Part shown: one piece after another, positions 7,865 through 16,045 of the stretch | How positions within the stretch are numbered: the first letter of the stretch is position 1 | Layout of the letters: each line of letters opens with the position of its first letter | Assembly (NCBI RefSeq): GCF_011758765.1 | Contig: NZ_JAANOU010000001.1 | Span: 3,968,001 to 4,032,000, forward strand | Direction of reading: 5' to 3' | From: Amycolatopsis viridis | GTDB taxonomy: Bacteria; Actinomycetota; Actinomycetes; Mycobacteriales; Pseudonocardiaceae | Length of the DNA stretch: 64,000 nt | Program-made: the position numbers and the translations under genes | The notes under the pieces: model-generated | Seen by the model: only the letters and a program-made list of their open reading frames with translations | What the model was told of the DNA's origin: nothing | The model's database searches: none

Positions 7865-7982
7865 CGGTCACCCCCTACCTCCGCGATGGTAGGGGCGCTC
7901 GCGCAGCGTCGCAGGGTCACCGCCGCCCAGTCGGGCACGCATCCGGCCCGCCGAGCCGGCGGATCCGCTCACCCCGGTACGC

Positions 7983-8180
7983 CGTGTTCACCACTCCGGT
8001 CGCCGTGTTCACCGCTCGGGGCAGCGTGTTCGCCACTCCCGTCGCCGTGTTCACCACTCCCGTCGCCGTGTTCGCCGCTCCGGTCGTCGTGTTCGCCGCC
8101 CCCGGCCGTGTGTTCACCGCTGGGGGCAGCGTGTTCACCGTCGCGTGCAGTGGGTTGGCCGCCCGGGCGGCGTGTTCACC
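7983..8180 (-). repeat. 21-bp direct repeat array II, inverted relative to array I
   Basis: The core CGTGTTCRCC (reverse complement of the array I core) starts at 7983, 8004, 8025, 8046, 8067, 8088, 8109 and 8130, again at exactly 21 bases. A decayed ninth copy is at 8151 and a tenth, one base out of phase, at 8171. On the minus strand the unit reads about GGTGAACACGGCGACCGGAG plus one base. The array occupies most of the 7865-8306 gap, between the SDR start and the lutC end. I see no gene in that gap. Confidence 0.88.
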
Positions 8181-8283
8181 GCACCGGGTGACGTGTCCGA
8201 CCCGGCGGGTCGAGCGCGGCGCCCGGGGTCGTCCGGCGCCGTTACGCCGGCGCGCAGTTCCAGCAGGCCGGGGTTCGCGGCAC

Positions 8284-8300
8284 CGCGGCGGGCCGCCGCG
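8284..8300 (-). terminator. GC hairpin after lutC, probable end of the rhamnose operon
   Basis: CGCGGCGG (8284-8291) and CCGCCGCG (8293-8300) form a perfect inverted repeat that starts 6 bases beyond the lutC stop. It has no T tract. It would mark the 3' end of the long minus-strand operon. Confidence 0.4.
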
Positions 8301-8306
8301 CCGGCG

Positions 8307-8903
8307 TCAGGGCGACACCAGCAGCACGTGCAGCGTCCGCGGCCCGTGCACGCCCTCGACGCGGTCCAGCTCGATGTCGCTCGTCGCGCTGGGGCCGCTG
8401 ATCCAGGTCTGCGGGCGGTCCGGCGACAACGCGGCCACGGCCTGCGGCACGCCGGGCACGATCTGGTCGGTGCGCAGCACGCACACGTGCAGGTCGGGCA
8501 CCAGGCTCACCGCCCGCCGCCCCTGGCCGGGCCCGTGGTCCAGCACGATCGTGCCGGTGGTGGCGATCGCCAGTGCCGCCAGCGTCACCACGGCGTCCAG
8601 CCGGTCCAGCTCGACCGGTGTCTGCCCGGTGTCGGCCACCGCACCCGGCACCTGCCACGGGAACCCGTCCGGCACCAGCACCGCCGACGCCGGGCCCAGC
8701 GCGGCCGCCAGGGCCGCCGGCACCGAGTCCGGGGTGCAGCGGGTCAGCTCGGCCCGGTAGTCCACCAGCCGCTCGGCGAACAGCGCCACGATGTCCCCGG
8801 GCGGCACCGCGGTGCGGTAGTCCCGGGGAACCGGCGATTCGGTGCGGTCGGCCGAAGCCAGCGCGGACCGCACCCGGCCGAGGATCTCCTCGCGCGCGCT
8901 CAT
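8307..8903 (-). CDS. lutC: LutC-type LUD-domain subunit of L-lactate oxidation complex
   Basis: 198 residues of LUD fold (YkgG type). It begins with a helical SAREEILGRVRSAL segment and has the typical core ATTGTIVLDHGPGQGRRAVSLVPDLHVCVL, ending ISGPSATSDIELDRVEGVHGPRTLHVLLV. In Bacillus LutC acts with LutA and LutB to oxidise L-lactate to pyruvate. The ATG at 8903 overlaps the lutB stop in ATGA, showing translational coupling. It is the last gene of the rhamnose operon, where it would consume the lactate made from lactaldehyde. Confidence 0.88.
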   Translation of the reverse strand: MSAREEILGRVRSALASADRTESPVPRDYRTAVPPGDIVALFAERLVDYRAELTRCTPDSVPAALAAALGPASAVLVPDGFPWQVPGAVADTGQTPVELDRLDAVVTLAALAIATTGTIVLDHGPGQGRRAVSLVPDLHVCVLRTDQIVPGVPQAVAALSPDRPQTWISGPSATSDIELDRVEGVHGPRTLHVLLVSP

Positions 8904-10363
8904 CGCCGGCCCTCCCGCCGCCACCGGGCGCGGAACGACTCCGCCGGTGGCGCCGGCACGTCCCGCGCGTTGCTCCACAGCGAACCCGGCCACGGCAGCC
9001 GGCCCAGGGCACGGCGCCCACCCGGCATCACCTTGCGGCCCAGGCGGTTCAGCACCCGCCCGGCCACGCCCATACCGCGCTCGGCCCAGCTCAGGCGACG
9101 CGCGCCGGACAGCACCCAGGCCGCCGACTTCATCGCGACCGCCTCACCCTTCGGCGGGCCCGCGCGGTGCGCATCGACCACTTGGGACCGCAGGTGCACG
9201 AGCACCTCCGGGATGTCGATGCGCACCGGGCACACTTCGAAACACGCGCCGCACAGGCTGGAGGCGTAGGGCAGCGAGTCGGTCTGCTCGTCCACGCCGA
9301 CCCCGCGCAGCAGCGGGTTCAGGATCGCCCCGATCGGGCCCGGGTACACCGAGCCGTAGGCGTGCCCGCCGGTGCGCTCGTAGACCGGGCACACGTTCAG
9401 GCAGGCCGAGCACCGGATGCAGCGCAGCGCCTGCCGCCCCACCTCGTCGGCCAGGGCGCGGGTGCGGCCGTTGTCCAGCAGCACCACGTGCGCCTCCTGG
9501 CCTTCGGTGCCGCCCGACCACATCGAGGTGTAGGGGTTCATCCGCTCCCCGGTGCTCGACCGCGGCAGCAGTTGCAGGAACACGTCCAGATCGGACCAGG
9601 CAGGCAGGATCTTCTCGATCCCGACCACCGACACCAGCACCTCGGGCAGCGTCAGGCACATCCGCCCGTTGCCCTCGGACTCGACCACGACGAGCGTCCC
9701 GGTCTCGGCGATCGCGAAGTTCGCCCCGGACACCGCCACCTTCGCGCGGAGGAACTTCTCCCGCAGGTGCAGCCGCGCCGCCGCGGCCAGTTCCCGCGGC
9801 ACGTCGGACAGGTTCTCCGGCGCCGGACGCCCGGCCGCGGCCATCCGCTCGCGGAAGATCTCCCGGATCTCCGCGCGGTTGCGGTGGATCGCCGGCACCA
9901 GGATGTGCGACGGCAGGTCGTCGCCGAGCTGCACGATCAGCTCGGCCAGGTCGGTCTCCCACGCGGTGATGCCGTGCGCGGCGAGTGCCTCGTTGAGCCC
10001 GATCTCCTGCGTCGCCATCGACTTGACCTTGACGACCTCGTCGGCGTCGTGCTGCCGGGCGATCGAGGCGACGATCTCGCACGCCTCGGCCGCGTCGCGC
10101 GCCCAGTGCACCGTGGCGCCCCGCTCGGTCAGCGACCTCTCCAGCCGCAGCAGGTGCTCGTCGAGGTGGTGCAGCACGTTGTCCTTGATCGCCGCGCCCG
10201 CCAGGCGCAGCTCCTCCCACTCGTCCACCTCGCCGACCACCGCGGCCCGCTTCGCGCGGATCGTGCTGGTGGCGTGCGCGAGGTTGCGGCGCAGCTGGGC
10301 GTCCGACAACGCCTCCCGCGCCGCGGCCGGGAAGGCCGGCATCCCCACGAAAGTCCCGCTCAT
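8900..10363 (-). CDS. lutB: LutB-type iron-sulfur subunit of L-lactate oxidation complex
   Basis: 487 residues. The N-terminal two thirds is a LUD domain (VVKVKSMATQEIGLNE, ISGAN-like AVSGANFAIAETGT). Two 4Fe-4S ligand sets follow: CIRCSACLNVCPVY at about 313-326 and CGACFEVCPVRID at about 370-382. A basic C-terminal tail follows. The family (YkgF/LutB) passes electrons from lactate toward the respiratory chain. The ATG at 10363 overlaps lutA by 4 bp and the end overlaps lutC by 4 bp. The reading frame is open far upstream but only this start fits family length. Confidence 0.9.
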   Translation of the reverse strand: MSGTFVGMPAFPAAAREALSDAQLRRNLAHATSTIRAKRAAVVGEVDEWEELRLAGAAIKDNVLHHLDEHLLRLERSLTERGATVHWARDAAEACEIVASIARQHDADEVVKVKSMATQEIGLNEALAAHGITAWETDLAELIVQLGDDLPSHILVPAIHRNRAEIREIFRERMAAAGRPAPENLSDVPRELAAAARLHLREKFLRAKVAVSGANFAIAETGTLVVVESEGNGRMCLTLPEVLVSVVGIEKILPAWSDLDVFLQLLPRSSTGERMNPYTSMWSGGTEGQEAHVVLLDNGRTRALADEVGRQALRCIRCSACLNVCPVYERTGGHAYGSVYPGPIGAILNPLLRGVGVDEQTDSLPYASSLCGACFEVCPVRIDIPEVLVHLRSQVVDAHRAGPPKGEAVAMKSAAWVLSGARRLSWAERGMGVAGRVLNRLGRKVMPGGRRALGRLPWPGSLWSNARDVPAPPAESFRARWRREGRR

Positions 10364-11094
10364 GCGTCCTCCGTCCGGGCCAGAACCTCGGCCAGGTGCA
10401 TCACGCGCACCCCGGTGCGCTGCCGCGACAGCAGCCCGCCGATGTGCAGCAGGCACGAGTTGTCCCCGGCGACCAGCACCTCGGCGCCGGTGCCGAGCAC
10501 GTGCCGCGCCTTGTCCGCGCCCATCGCGGTCGAGGTTTCCGCGTTCTTCACCGCGAACGTGCCGCCGAACCCGCAGCACTCGTTCGCGGCGGGCAGCTCC
10601 ACCAGGTCGATCCCGCGCACCGCGCGCAACAGCCGCAGCGGCCGGTCGCCGACCCCGAGCATCCGCAGCGAGTGGCAGGTCGGGTGGTAGGTGACGCGGT
10701 GCGGGAAGTAGGCGCCCACGTCGGTCACACCGAGCACGTCGACCAGGAACTCGGTCAGCTCGTACACCTTCGGCGACGTTTGCGCCACCGCCTCGGCCAG
10801 CCGGTCGTCCCCGCTGCGCCGCGCGACCATCGCGTGCTGGTGCCGCACCGACCCGGCGCACGAACCGGACGGGGTGACGATCGCGTCGTACCCGGCGAAG
10901 GCGTCGACGAAGTTGCGGACCACCGGCACGGCCTCGTCGAGGTAACCGGTGTTGACCATCGGCTGCGCGCAGCAGGTCTGCGCCGCCGGGAAGTCCGCCG
11001 CCACCCCGAGCCGCCGCAACAGCGTGAACACCGCTTCGCCGGTGTCCGGGAACATCGCGTCGTTGATGCAGGTGACCTGCACGGCGACCCTCAT
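10360..11094 (-). CDS. lutA: LutA-type cysteine-rich (CCG) subunit of L-lactate oxidation complex
   Basis: 244 residues with two CCG-type cluster-binding modules: TCCAQPMVNTGY near residue 41 and ECCGFGGTFAVKN near residue 180, plus CHS and SGSCAGSVRHQH segments. The family (YkgE/LutA, related to glycolate oxidase GlcF and heterodisulfide reductase subunits) forms part of the LutABC complex. Start ATG 11094 overlaps the rhaB stop by 4 bp and its own stop overlaps lutB by 4 bp. This tight coupling ties lactate oxidation to rhamnose use. Confidence 0.9.
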   Translation of the reverse strand: MRVAVQVTCINDAMFPDTGEAVFTLLRRLGVAADFPAAQTCCAQPMVNTGYLDEAVPVVRNFVDAFAGYDAIVTPSGSCAGSVRHQHAMVARRSGDDRLAEAVAQTSPKVYELTEFLVDVLGVTDVGAYFPHRVTYHPTCHSLRMLGVGDRPLRLLRAVRGIDLVELPAANECCGFGGTFAVKNAETSTAMGADKARHVLGTGAEVLVAGDNSCLLHIGGLLSRQRTGVRVMHLAEVLARTEDA

Positions 11095-12560
11095 GCCACC
11101 ACCCCCGGATCGATCCGTGCCGCCGCCCCGGCCCAGTCCGCCGCGTCGCCGGCCGGTTCGTAGCGGCGCAGTTCGTGCGTCGCCCGGATCAGGGCCCGCA
11201 TCGCCGCCAGGTCCGGCAGGTCCGCGCCCAGTGCCCGGGCCTGGACGAGCACGTTGCCCAGCGCGGCGGCCTCGACCGGCCCGGCCAGCACCGGCACGCC
11301 ACAGGCGTCGGCGGTCAGCTGGCACAGCAGCTCGTTACGTGCGCCGCCGCCGACGACGTGCACGACGTCGACCGGCCGCCCGGTCAGCTCGGACGCCTGG
11401 CGCACGGTCCGGCGATAGGCGAGCGCGAGGCTGTCGAGCACGCACCGGGCGATCTCCCCCGGCGTCTCCGGCACGCGCTGACCGGTGTCCGCGCACACCT
11501 GCCGGATCCGCGCGGGCATGTCCCCGGGCGGTAAGAACACCGGCGCGTCGATGTCCACGACCGCGGACAACGCCGGCACCCCGGCGGCCTGCGCCAGCAC
11601 CTCCGACAGCGGCACCGGTGTGCCCCGCGCCTGCCACGTGCGCAACGACTCCGACAGCACCCACAGGCCCGTCACGTTGCGCAGGAACCGGATCGTGCCG
11701 TCGACTCCGGCCTCGTTGGTGAAGTTCGCGGCCCGCGCCGCATCGCCCAGCTCGGGGGCCTCCAGCTCCAGGCCGACCAGCGACCAGGTGCCGGAGGAGA
11801 TGTAGGCGAAGTTCGTGCCCGGCTCGGCCGGCACCCCCACCACGGCCGACGCCGTGTCGTGCGAGCCGACCGCGACCACCGGCAGCTCCGGCAGCGCCAG
11901 TTCGGCGGCCAGGTCGGGCCGCAGCGTGCCGACCACGGTGCCGGGGTCGTGCAGCGGCGGCAGCAACCGGTGCGGGATGCCGAGCCGCTCGGCCAGCCCG
12001 GTCGCCCAGTCCCGCGACCGCACGTCGTAGAGCTGGGTGGTGGAGGCGTTGGTGCGCTCGGCCCCGCGCGCCCCGGTCAGCCAGTAGTTCAGCAGGTCCG
12101 GGATCAGCAGCATCGTCTCGGCGGATCGCAGGTCGTGCTCGGCCAGCAGCTGGTACAGCGTGTTGAACGGCAGCTGCTGCAAACCGGTGATGCCGAACAG
12201 CTCGCGTGCCGGGACGGTCTCCAGCACCCGCTCGGGAATGCCCGCGGTACGGGAGTCGCGGTAGTTCACGGGGTTGCCCAGCAGCGCGCCCGAGGCGTCG
12301 AGCAACCCGTAGTCCACAGCCCAGGAGTCTATGCCGATACCGGCCAGTTCACCGTCCCGATGCGCGGCCCGGATGCCGGTCAGCACCTCCCGGTACAGGC
12401 CGAGGACGTCCCAGTGCAGGGTCGAGCCCCCGGCGCGAGCGACCCGGACGCCGCCGTTGGGAAACCGGTGCACCTCCGCCACCGACAGCACCCCGGGGCC
12501 GACCGTGCCGGCCATGACCCGCCCGCTGGAGGCCCCCAGGTCGGCAGCCGCCAGCCGCAT
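11091..12560 (-). CDS. rhaB: L-rhamnulokinase
   Basis: 489 residues of the FGGY/hexokinase-type sugar kinase fold. The phosphate-1 motif is DLGASSGRVMAG near the N terminus. The substrate region is GIDSWAVDYGLLD, the phosphate-2 region is VAVGSHDTASAVVGVP, and the adenosine-binding motif is VHVVGGGARNELLCQLTADA near residue 400. It phosphorylates L-rhamnulose to L-rhamnulose 1-phosphate with ATP. The ATG overlaps the preceding isomerase stop by one base (TGATG), and the end overlaps lutA by 4 bp. The neighbours rhaI and rhaD support rhamnulose over other ketoses. Confidence 0.92.
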   Translation of the reverse strand: MRLAAADLGASSGRVMAGTVGPGVLSVAEVHRFPNGGVRVARAGGSTLHWDVLGLYREVLTGIRAAHRDGELAGIGIDSWAVDYGLLDASGALLGNPVNYRDSRTAGIPERVLETVPARELFGITGLQQLPFNTLYQLLAEHDLRSAETMLLIPDLLNYWLTGARGAERTNASTTQLYDVRSRDWATGLAERLGIPHRLLPPLHDPGTVVGTLRPDLAAELALPELPVVAVGSHDTASAVVGVPAEPGTNFAYISSGTWSLVGLELEAPELGDAARAANFTNEAGVDGTIRFLRNVTGLWVLSESLRTWQARGTPVPLSEVLAQAAGVPALSAVVDIDAPVFLPPGDMPARIRQVCADTGQRVPETPGEIARCVLDSLALAYRRTVRQASELTGRPVDVVHVVGGGARNELLCQLTADACGVPVLAGPVEAAALGNVLVQARALGADLPDLAAMRALIRATHELRRYEPAGDAADWAGAAARIDPGVVA

Positions 12561-13981
12561 CACACCCGCACCACGCGCAGCTCGAGGCCGAGCAGGTCGG
12601 CCACCGCCGTCAGCTCCGGCACCCGGTGCCCGACGCCCAGCGCCCAGTGGTGGTCGACGCCGGTGCCCGACCAGGCGTCGGTCCACTCCCCCGGGTCGCA
12701 CCCGAAGTCCACCCGGGAGGTGGTGTTGCCGATCTCCAGCAGCGGGCCGGGCACGACCGCACCCTCGGACGCGACCAGCGAGAACGTGCCGTCCCGGTCC
12801 TGCCCGAGGCCGAGCAGGGTGACCGGGCCGTGCCGGACGTCGAACTCGACCGACACGCCCCAGCCGCGCTTGCCGTGGTAGACGCCCAGGCCGCGCAGCA
12901 ACGGCTTGCGGGCGCTGATCGCCAGGTGCGCCGGGCCGTCGTGACCCATTTCGACCACGTTGTCCCGGAAGTTGAGCGCCTGCAGCTCGGTGAACGAGCC
13001 ACCCGCACCGAGCCGGTCCATGATCAGCATCGCCAGGGAGTTGCGCAGCTCGTACTCGCCCGCCGCCGGGATGCCGCGCGCGGTGAGCAGCGACGCGCCG
13101 AGGATGAACCCGGCGCCGACGCGCTCGTGGGTCTCGCCGTCCAGCCCGCGGTGGTAGTAGGCCAGGGAGTCCAGCGCGAAGTCCTCGACGAGCCGGTCCA
13201 GCGCCACCGACACCTTCGCGCCCCAGGCGAAGTCGTCCTCGACGACCGAGTCGTCCACGTCGAAGATCTCCCGCGCCAGGTCCATCCGCGCGCGGGTTTC
13301 GGCGTCGGTGACCTGCTCCACCCGCACCCGCAGGTCGTCGATCTCCAGGATCTCCACGTGCCCGCCGAGCTGCGCGGACACCAGGGTCGGGTCGGTGGCG
13401 ACGTCCATCATGCCCGGGTAGAGGTGGCCGAGCAGGCCGTGCCGCCCGTGCCGCAGCGCCGCACGCACCCCGGCCGCGGCGATCCACCGCTCGATGCGGG
13501 TCCACGCCCGCTCGTCCTCCAGGTACCCGGACACCGACCGGAACTCGACGCCGGCGCGGCGGAAGGCGTTGGCCATCTCCGGCAGCGGGCAGGCGCCGCA
13601 GTAGGCCAGCCACGCGCCGGTGTCGAAGGTCGCGTGGTCCATCGCCTCGGTCGGCTGCAGGTTGAGCAGCAGCACGGGTGCGCCGCTGCGCTGCGCGACC
13701 GGCACCAGAATGCTGGACGTGAGGTACGTGGTGAGGAAGCCGATGATCACGTCGCAGTCGGCGACCCGCAGCTCCTCCGCCGCGGCCGCGCCCTCCCGAG
13801 CGTCCGACACGAATCCGGCGTCCACCACCTCGCAGTCCAAACCGGACAGACGCTCGGCCACGCGCCGTGCCGACGCCTGCAACTGCGGCAACAGCTGGGG
13901 GAACTGCGGCCAGTACGCGCCGAGGCCACCGGCGACGAGGCCGACGCGGGTGCGCCGCGGCGTGATCCGCTCCAGGGTCAT
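12560..13981 (-). CDS. L-fucose/L-arabinose isomerase-family protein
   Basis: 473 residues that resemble the L-arabinose/L-fucose isomerase family in order of segments: VGLVAGGLGAYWPQFPQLLPQL at the start, an ADCDVIIGFLTTYLTSS strand, LLLNLQPTEAMD, and acidic/histidine metal-ligand candidates in the C-terminal half (for example GHDGPAHLAIS and DHHWALGVGH). Such enzymes interconvert aldose and ketose with a divalent metal. The operon already has a rhamnose isomerase (rhaI), so this second isomerase may widen the substrate range to another aldose that yields a rhaB or rhaD substrate. It is preceded by GGGAAAGGA at suitable spacing and overlaps rhaB by one base. The exact sugar is not readable from sequence. 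Confidence 0.7.
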   Translation of the reverse strand: MTLERITPRRTRVGLVAGGLGAYWPQFPQLLPQLQASARRVAERLSGLDCEVVDAGFVSDAREGAAAAEELRVADCDVIIGFLTTYLTSSILVPVAQRSGAPVLLLNLQPTEAMDHATFDTGAWLAYCGACPLPEMANAFRRAGVEFRSVSGYLEDERAWTRIERWIAAAGVRAALRHGRHGLLGHLYPGMMDVATDPTLVSAQLGGHVEILEIDDLRVRVEQVTDAETRARMDLAREIFDVDDSVVEDDFAWGAKVSVALDRLVEDFALDSLAYYHRGLDGETHERVGAGFILGASLLTARGIPAAGEYELRNSLAMLIMDRLGAGGSFTELQALNFRDNVVEMGHDGPAHLAISARKPLLRGLGVYHGKRGWGVSVEFDVRHGPVTLLGLGQDRDGTFSLVASEGAVVPGPLLEIGNTTSRVDFGCDPGEWTDAWSGTGVDHHWALGVGHRVPELTAVADLLGLELRVVRV

Positions 13982-14002
13982 GTGTCCCAGTCCTTTCCCG
14001 CG

Positions 14003-16039
14003 TCAGCGGAGGAACGCGGCCGCGACACCCGCGTCGACGGGCACGTGCAGGCCGGTGGTGTGGGTCAGGTCGCCGCCGGTGAGCGCGAACACCGCCGCAG
14101 CGACGTGCTCGGGCAGCACCTCGCGCTTGAGGATGGTGCGCTGGGCGTAGAACTTGCCCAGGTCCTCCTCCGGCACACCGTAGACGGCGGCCCGCTGCGC
14201 GCCCCAGCCCCCGGCGAAGATCCCGGAGCCGCGCACCACCCCGTCGGGGTTGACGCCGTTGACGCGGATGCCGTGCTCGCCCAGCTCGGCCGCCAGCAGC
14301 CGCACCTGGTGCGCCTGGTCGGCCTTGGCCGCGCCGTAGGCGACGTTGTTCGGGCCGGCGAACACCGAGTTCTTCGACGAGATGTAGACGATGTCGCCGC
14401 CGAGACCCTGCGCGATCATCGCCTTCGCCGCGGCCCGCGACACCAGGAACGAGCCCTTGGCCATCACGTCGTGCTGGAAGTCCCAGTCCTTCTCGGTGGT
14501 CTCCAGCAGCGGCTTCGAAATGGACAGACCGGCGTTGTTGACCACCAGGTCGATACCGCCGAACGCGAGCACGGTCGCGTCGACCGCGGCGGACACCGCG
14601 TCGGCGTCGGTCACGTTCGCAACCACGGAGACCGCCCGGTCGGTGCCGCCGATGCTCCGCGCGACCTCCTCGGCCGCGTCGCCGTTGAGGTCGGCGATCG
14701 CGACGCACGCGCCCTCGGCGGCGAGCCGTTCGGCGATGGCGCGGCCGATGCCCGAGCCCGCGCCGGTGACCAGCGCGACCCGGCCCGCGAGCGGCTTCGG
14801 CTTGGGCATCCGCTGGAGCTTGGCCTCCTCCAGCGCCCAGTACTCGATGCGGAACTTCTCGCTCTCCGGGATCGGCGCGTAGCGGGACACCGCCTCGGCG
14901 CCGCGCATCACGTTGATCGCGTTGACGTAGAACTCGCCCGCGACGCGCGCGGTCTGCTTGTCCTTGCCGAAGGAGAACATGCCCACGCCGGGCACGAGCA
15001 CGATCGCCGGGTCGGCACCGCGCATCGCGGGACTGTCCGGCGTGGCGTGCCGCTCGTAGTAGGCGCGGTAGTCGGCGCGGTAGGCGGCGTGCAGCTCGGT
15101 CAGCCGTGCGACGACGTCCGCCAGCGGCGCGGTGCCCGGCAGGTCGACCACCAGCGGGCGGACCTTGGTGCGCAGGAAGTGGTCCGGGCACGAGGTGCCC
15201 AGCGCGGCGAGCGGTTGCAGCTTCTCCCGGGACAGGAAGTCCAGCACCACGTCGCTGTCGGTGTAGTGCCCGACCTGGCGCTGGTCGGTCGAGGCGAGGC
15301 CGCGGATCACCGGCGCGAGCGCGGCGGCCCGCGCACGGCGCTCCTCCGCCGGCAACGGCTCGAAGCCCGGCACCACCGGGCCGAACGGCTCGGCCCTGCC
15401 CCGCTCGGCGAGGAACTCCTCGGCGGTGCGGATGATCTCCAGGGAATTCTGCCGGCACTCTTCCGAGGTGGAGCCCCACGCGGTGATGCCGTGGCCACCG
15501 AGGATCACGCCGATCGCCTGCGGGTTGGCCTTCTTGACGGCCGCGATGTCCAGGCCGAGCTGGAACCCGGGGCGGCGCCAGTCGACCCACACCACGCGGT
15601 CGCCGAAGCACTCCTTGGTCAGCGCCGGACCGTCGGCGGCGGTGGCCAGCGCGATACCCGAGTCCGGGTGCAGGTGGTCCACGTGCGTGGCGTCGACCAG
15701 GCCGTGCATCGCCGTGTCGATCGACGGCGCGGCGCCACCGCGGCCGTGCAGGCAGTAGTCGAACGCGGCGACCATCTCGTCCTCGCGCTCGACACCGGGG
15801 TAGACGCCGGCCAGCGCGCGCAGGCGGTCCAGCCGCAGCACGGCCAGCCCGGCCTCGGTCAGCGTGCCCAGATCACCCCCGGATCCCTTGACCCACAGCA
15901 GTTCCGTGGGCTGCCCGGTGACCGGGTCGGTCTCGCTGCCCTTGGCGGAGGTGTTGCCCCCGGCGTAGTTGGTGTTGCGCGGGTCCGCACCCAGGGCGTT
16001 GCTGCGCCGGATGAGTTCGGCGGCGGGATTGTTCGTCAT
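14003..16039 (-). CDS. rhaD: Bifunctional rhamnulose-1-phosphate aldolase / lactaldehyde dehydrogenase (SDR)
   Basis: 678 residues made of two enzymes. Residues 1-400 are a class II aldolase: YAGGNTSAKG near the start, THVDHLHPDSG and ILGGHGITAWG with zinc-ligand histidines. Residues 420-678 are a short-chain dehydrogenase: VTGAGSGIGRAIAERL, NNAGLS, ISSKNSVFAG and YGAAK. In Bacillus and Chloroflexus-type pathways this fusion (RhaEW, YuxG type) splits rhamnulose 1-phosphate into DHAP and L-lactaldehyde and then oxidises the aldehyde to L-lactate. The location next to lutABC fits lactate as the product. It follows rhaI by 6 bp. Reduction to 1,2-propanediol by the SDR half is the less likely alternative. 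Confidence 0.92.
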   Translation of the reverse strand: MTNNPAAELIRRSNALGADPRNTNYAGGNTSAKGSETDPVTGQPTELLWVKGSGGDLGTLTEAGLAVLRLDRLRALAGVYPGVEREDEMVAAFDYCLHGRGGAAPSIDTAMHGLVDATHVDHLHPDSGIALATAADGPALTKECFGDRVVWVDWRRPGFQLGLDIAAVKKANPQAIGVILGGHGITAWGSTSEECRQNSLEIIRTAEEFLAERGRAEPFGPVVPGFEPLPAEERRARAAALAPVIRGLASTDQRQVGHYTDSDVVLDFLSREKLQPLAALGTSCPDHFLRTKVRPLVVDLPGTAPLADVVARLTELHAAYRADYRAYYERHATPDSPAMRGADPAIVLVPGVGMFSFGKDKQTARVAGEFYVNAINVMRGAEAVSRYAPIPESEKFRIEYWALEEAKLQRMPKPKPLAGRVALVTGAGSGIGRAIAERLAAEGACVAIADLNGDAAEEVARSIGGTDRAVSVVANVTDADAVSAAVDATVLAFGGIDLVVNNAGLSISKPLLETTEKDWDFQHDVMAKGSFLVSRAAAKAMIAQGLGGDIVYISSKNSVFAGPNNVAYGAAKADQAHQVRLLAAELGEHGIRVNGVNPDGVVRGSGIFAGGWGAQRAAVYGVPEEDLGKFYAQRTILKREVLPEHVAAAVFALTGGDLTHTTGLHVPVDAGVAAAFLR

Positions 16040-16045
16040 GGTGGT

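Noticed and set aside
5592-8180. CRISPR array
   Set aside because: The units are contiguous with no unique spacers and there are no cas genes.
3644-8191. A plus-strand frame of about 1,500 codons across the sirtuin, VOC, ndh and SDR genes, containing peptide repeats
   Set aside because: It is an antisense or out-of-frame shadow. The peptide repeats at its middle and end are simply the two 21-bp DNA arrays read in frame.
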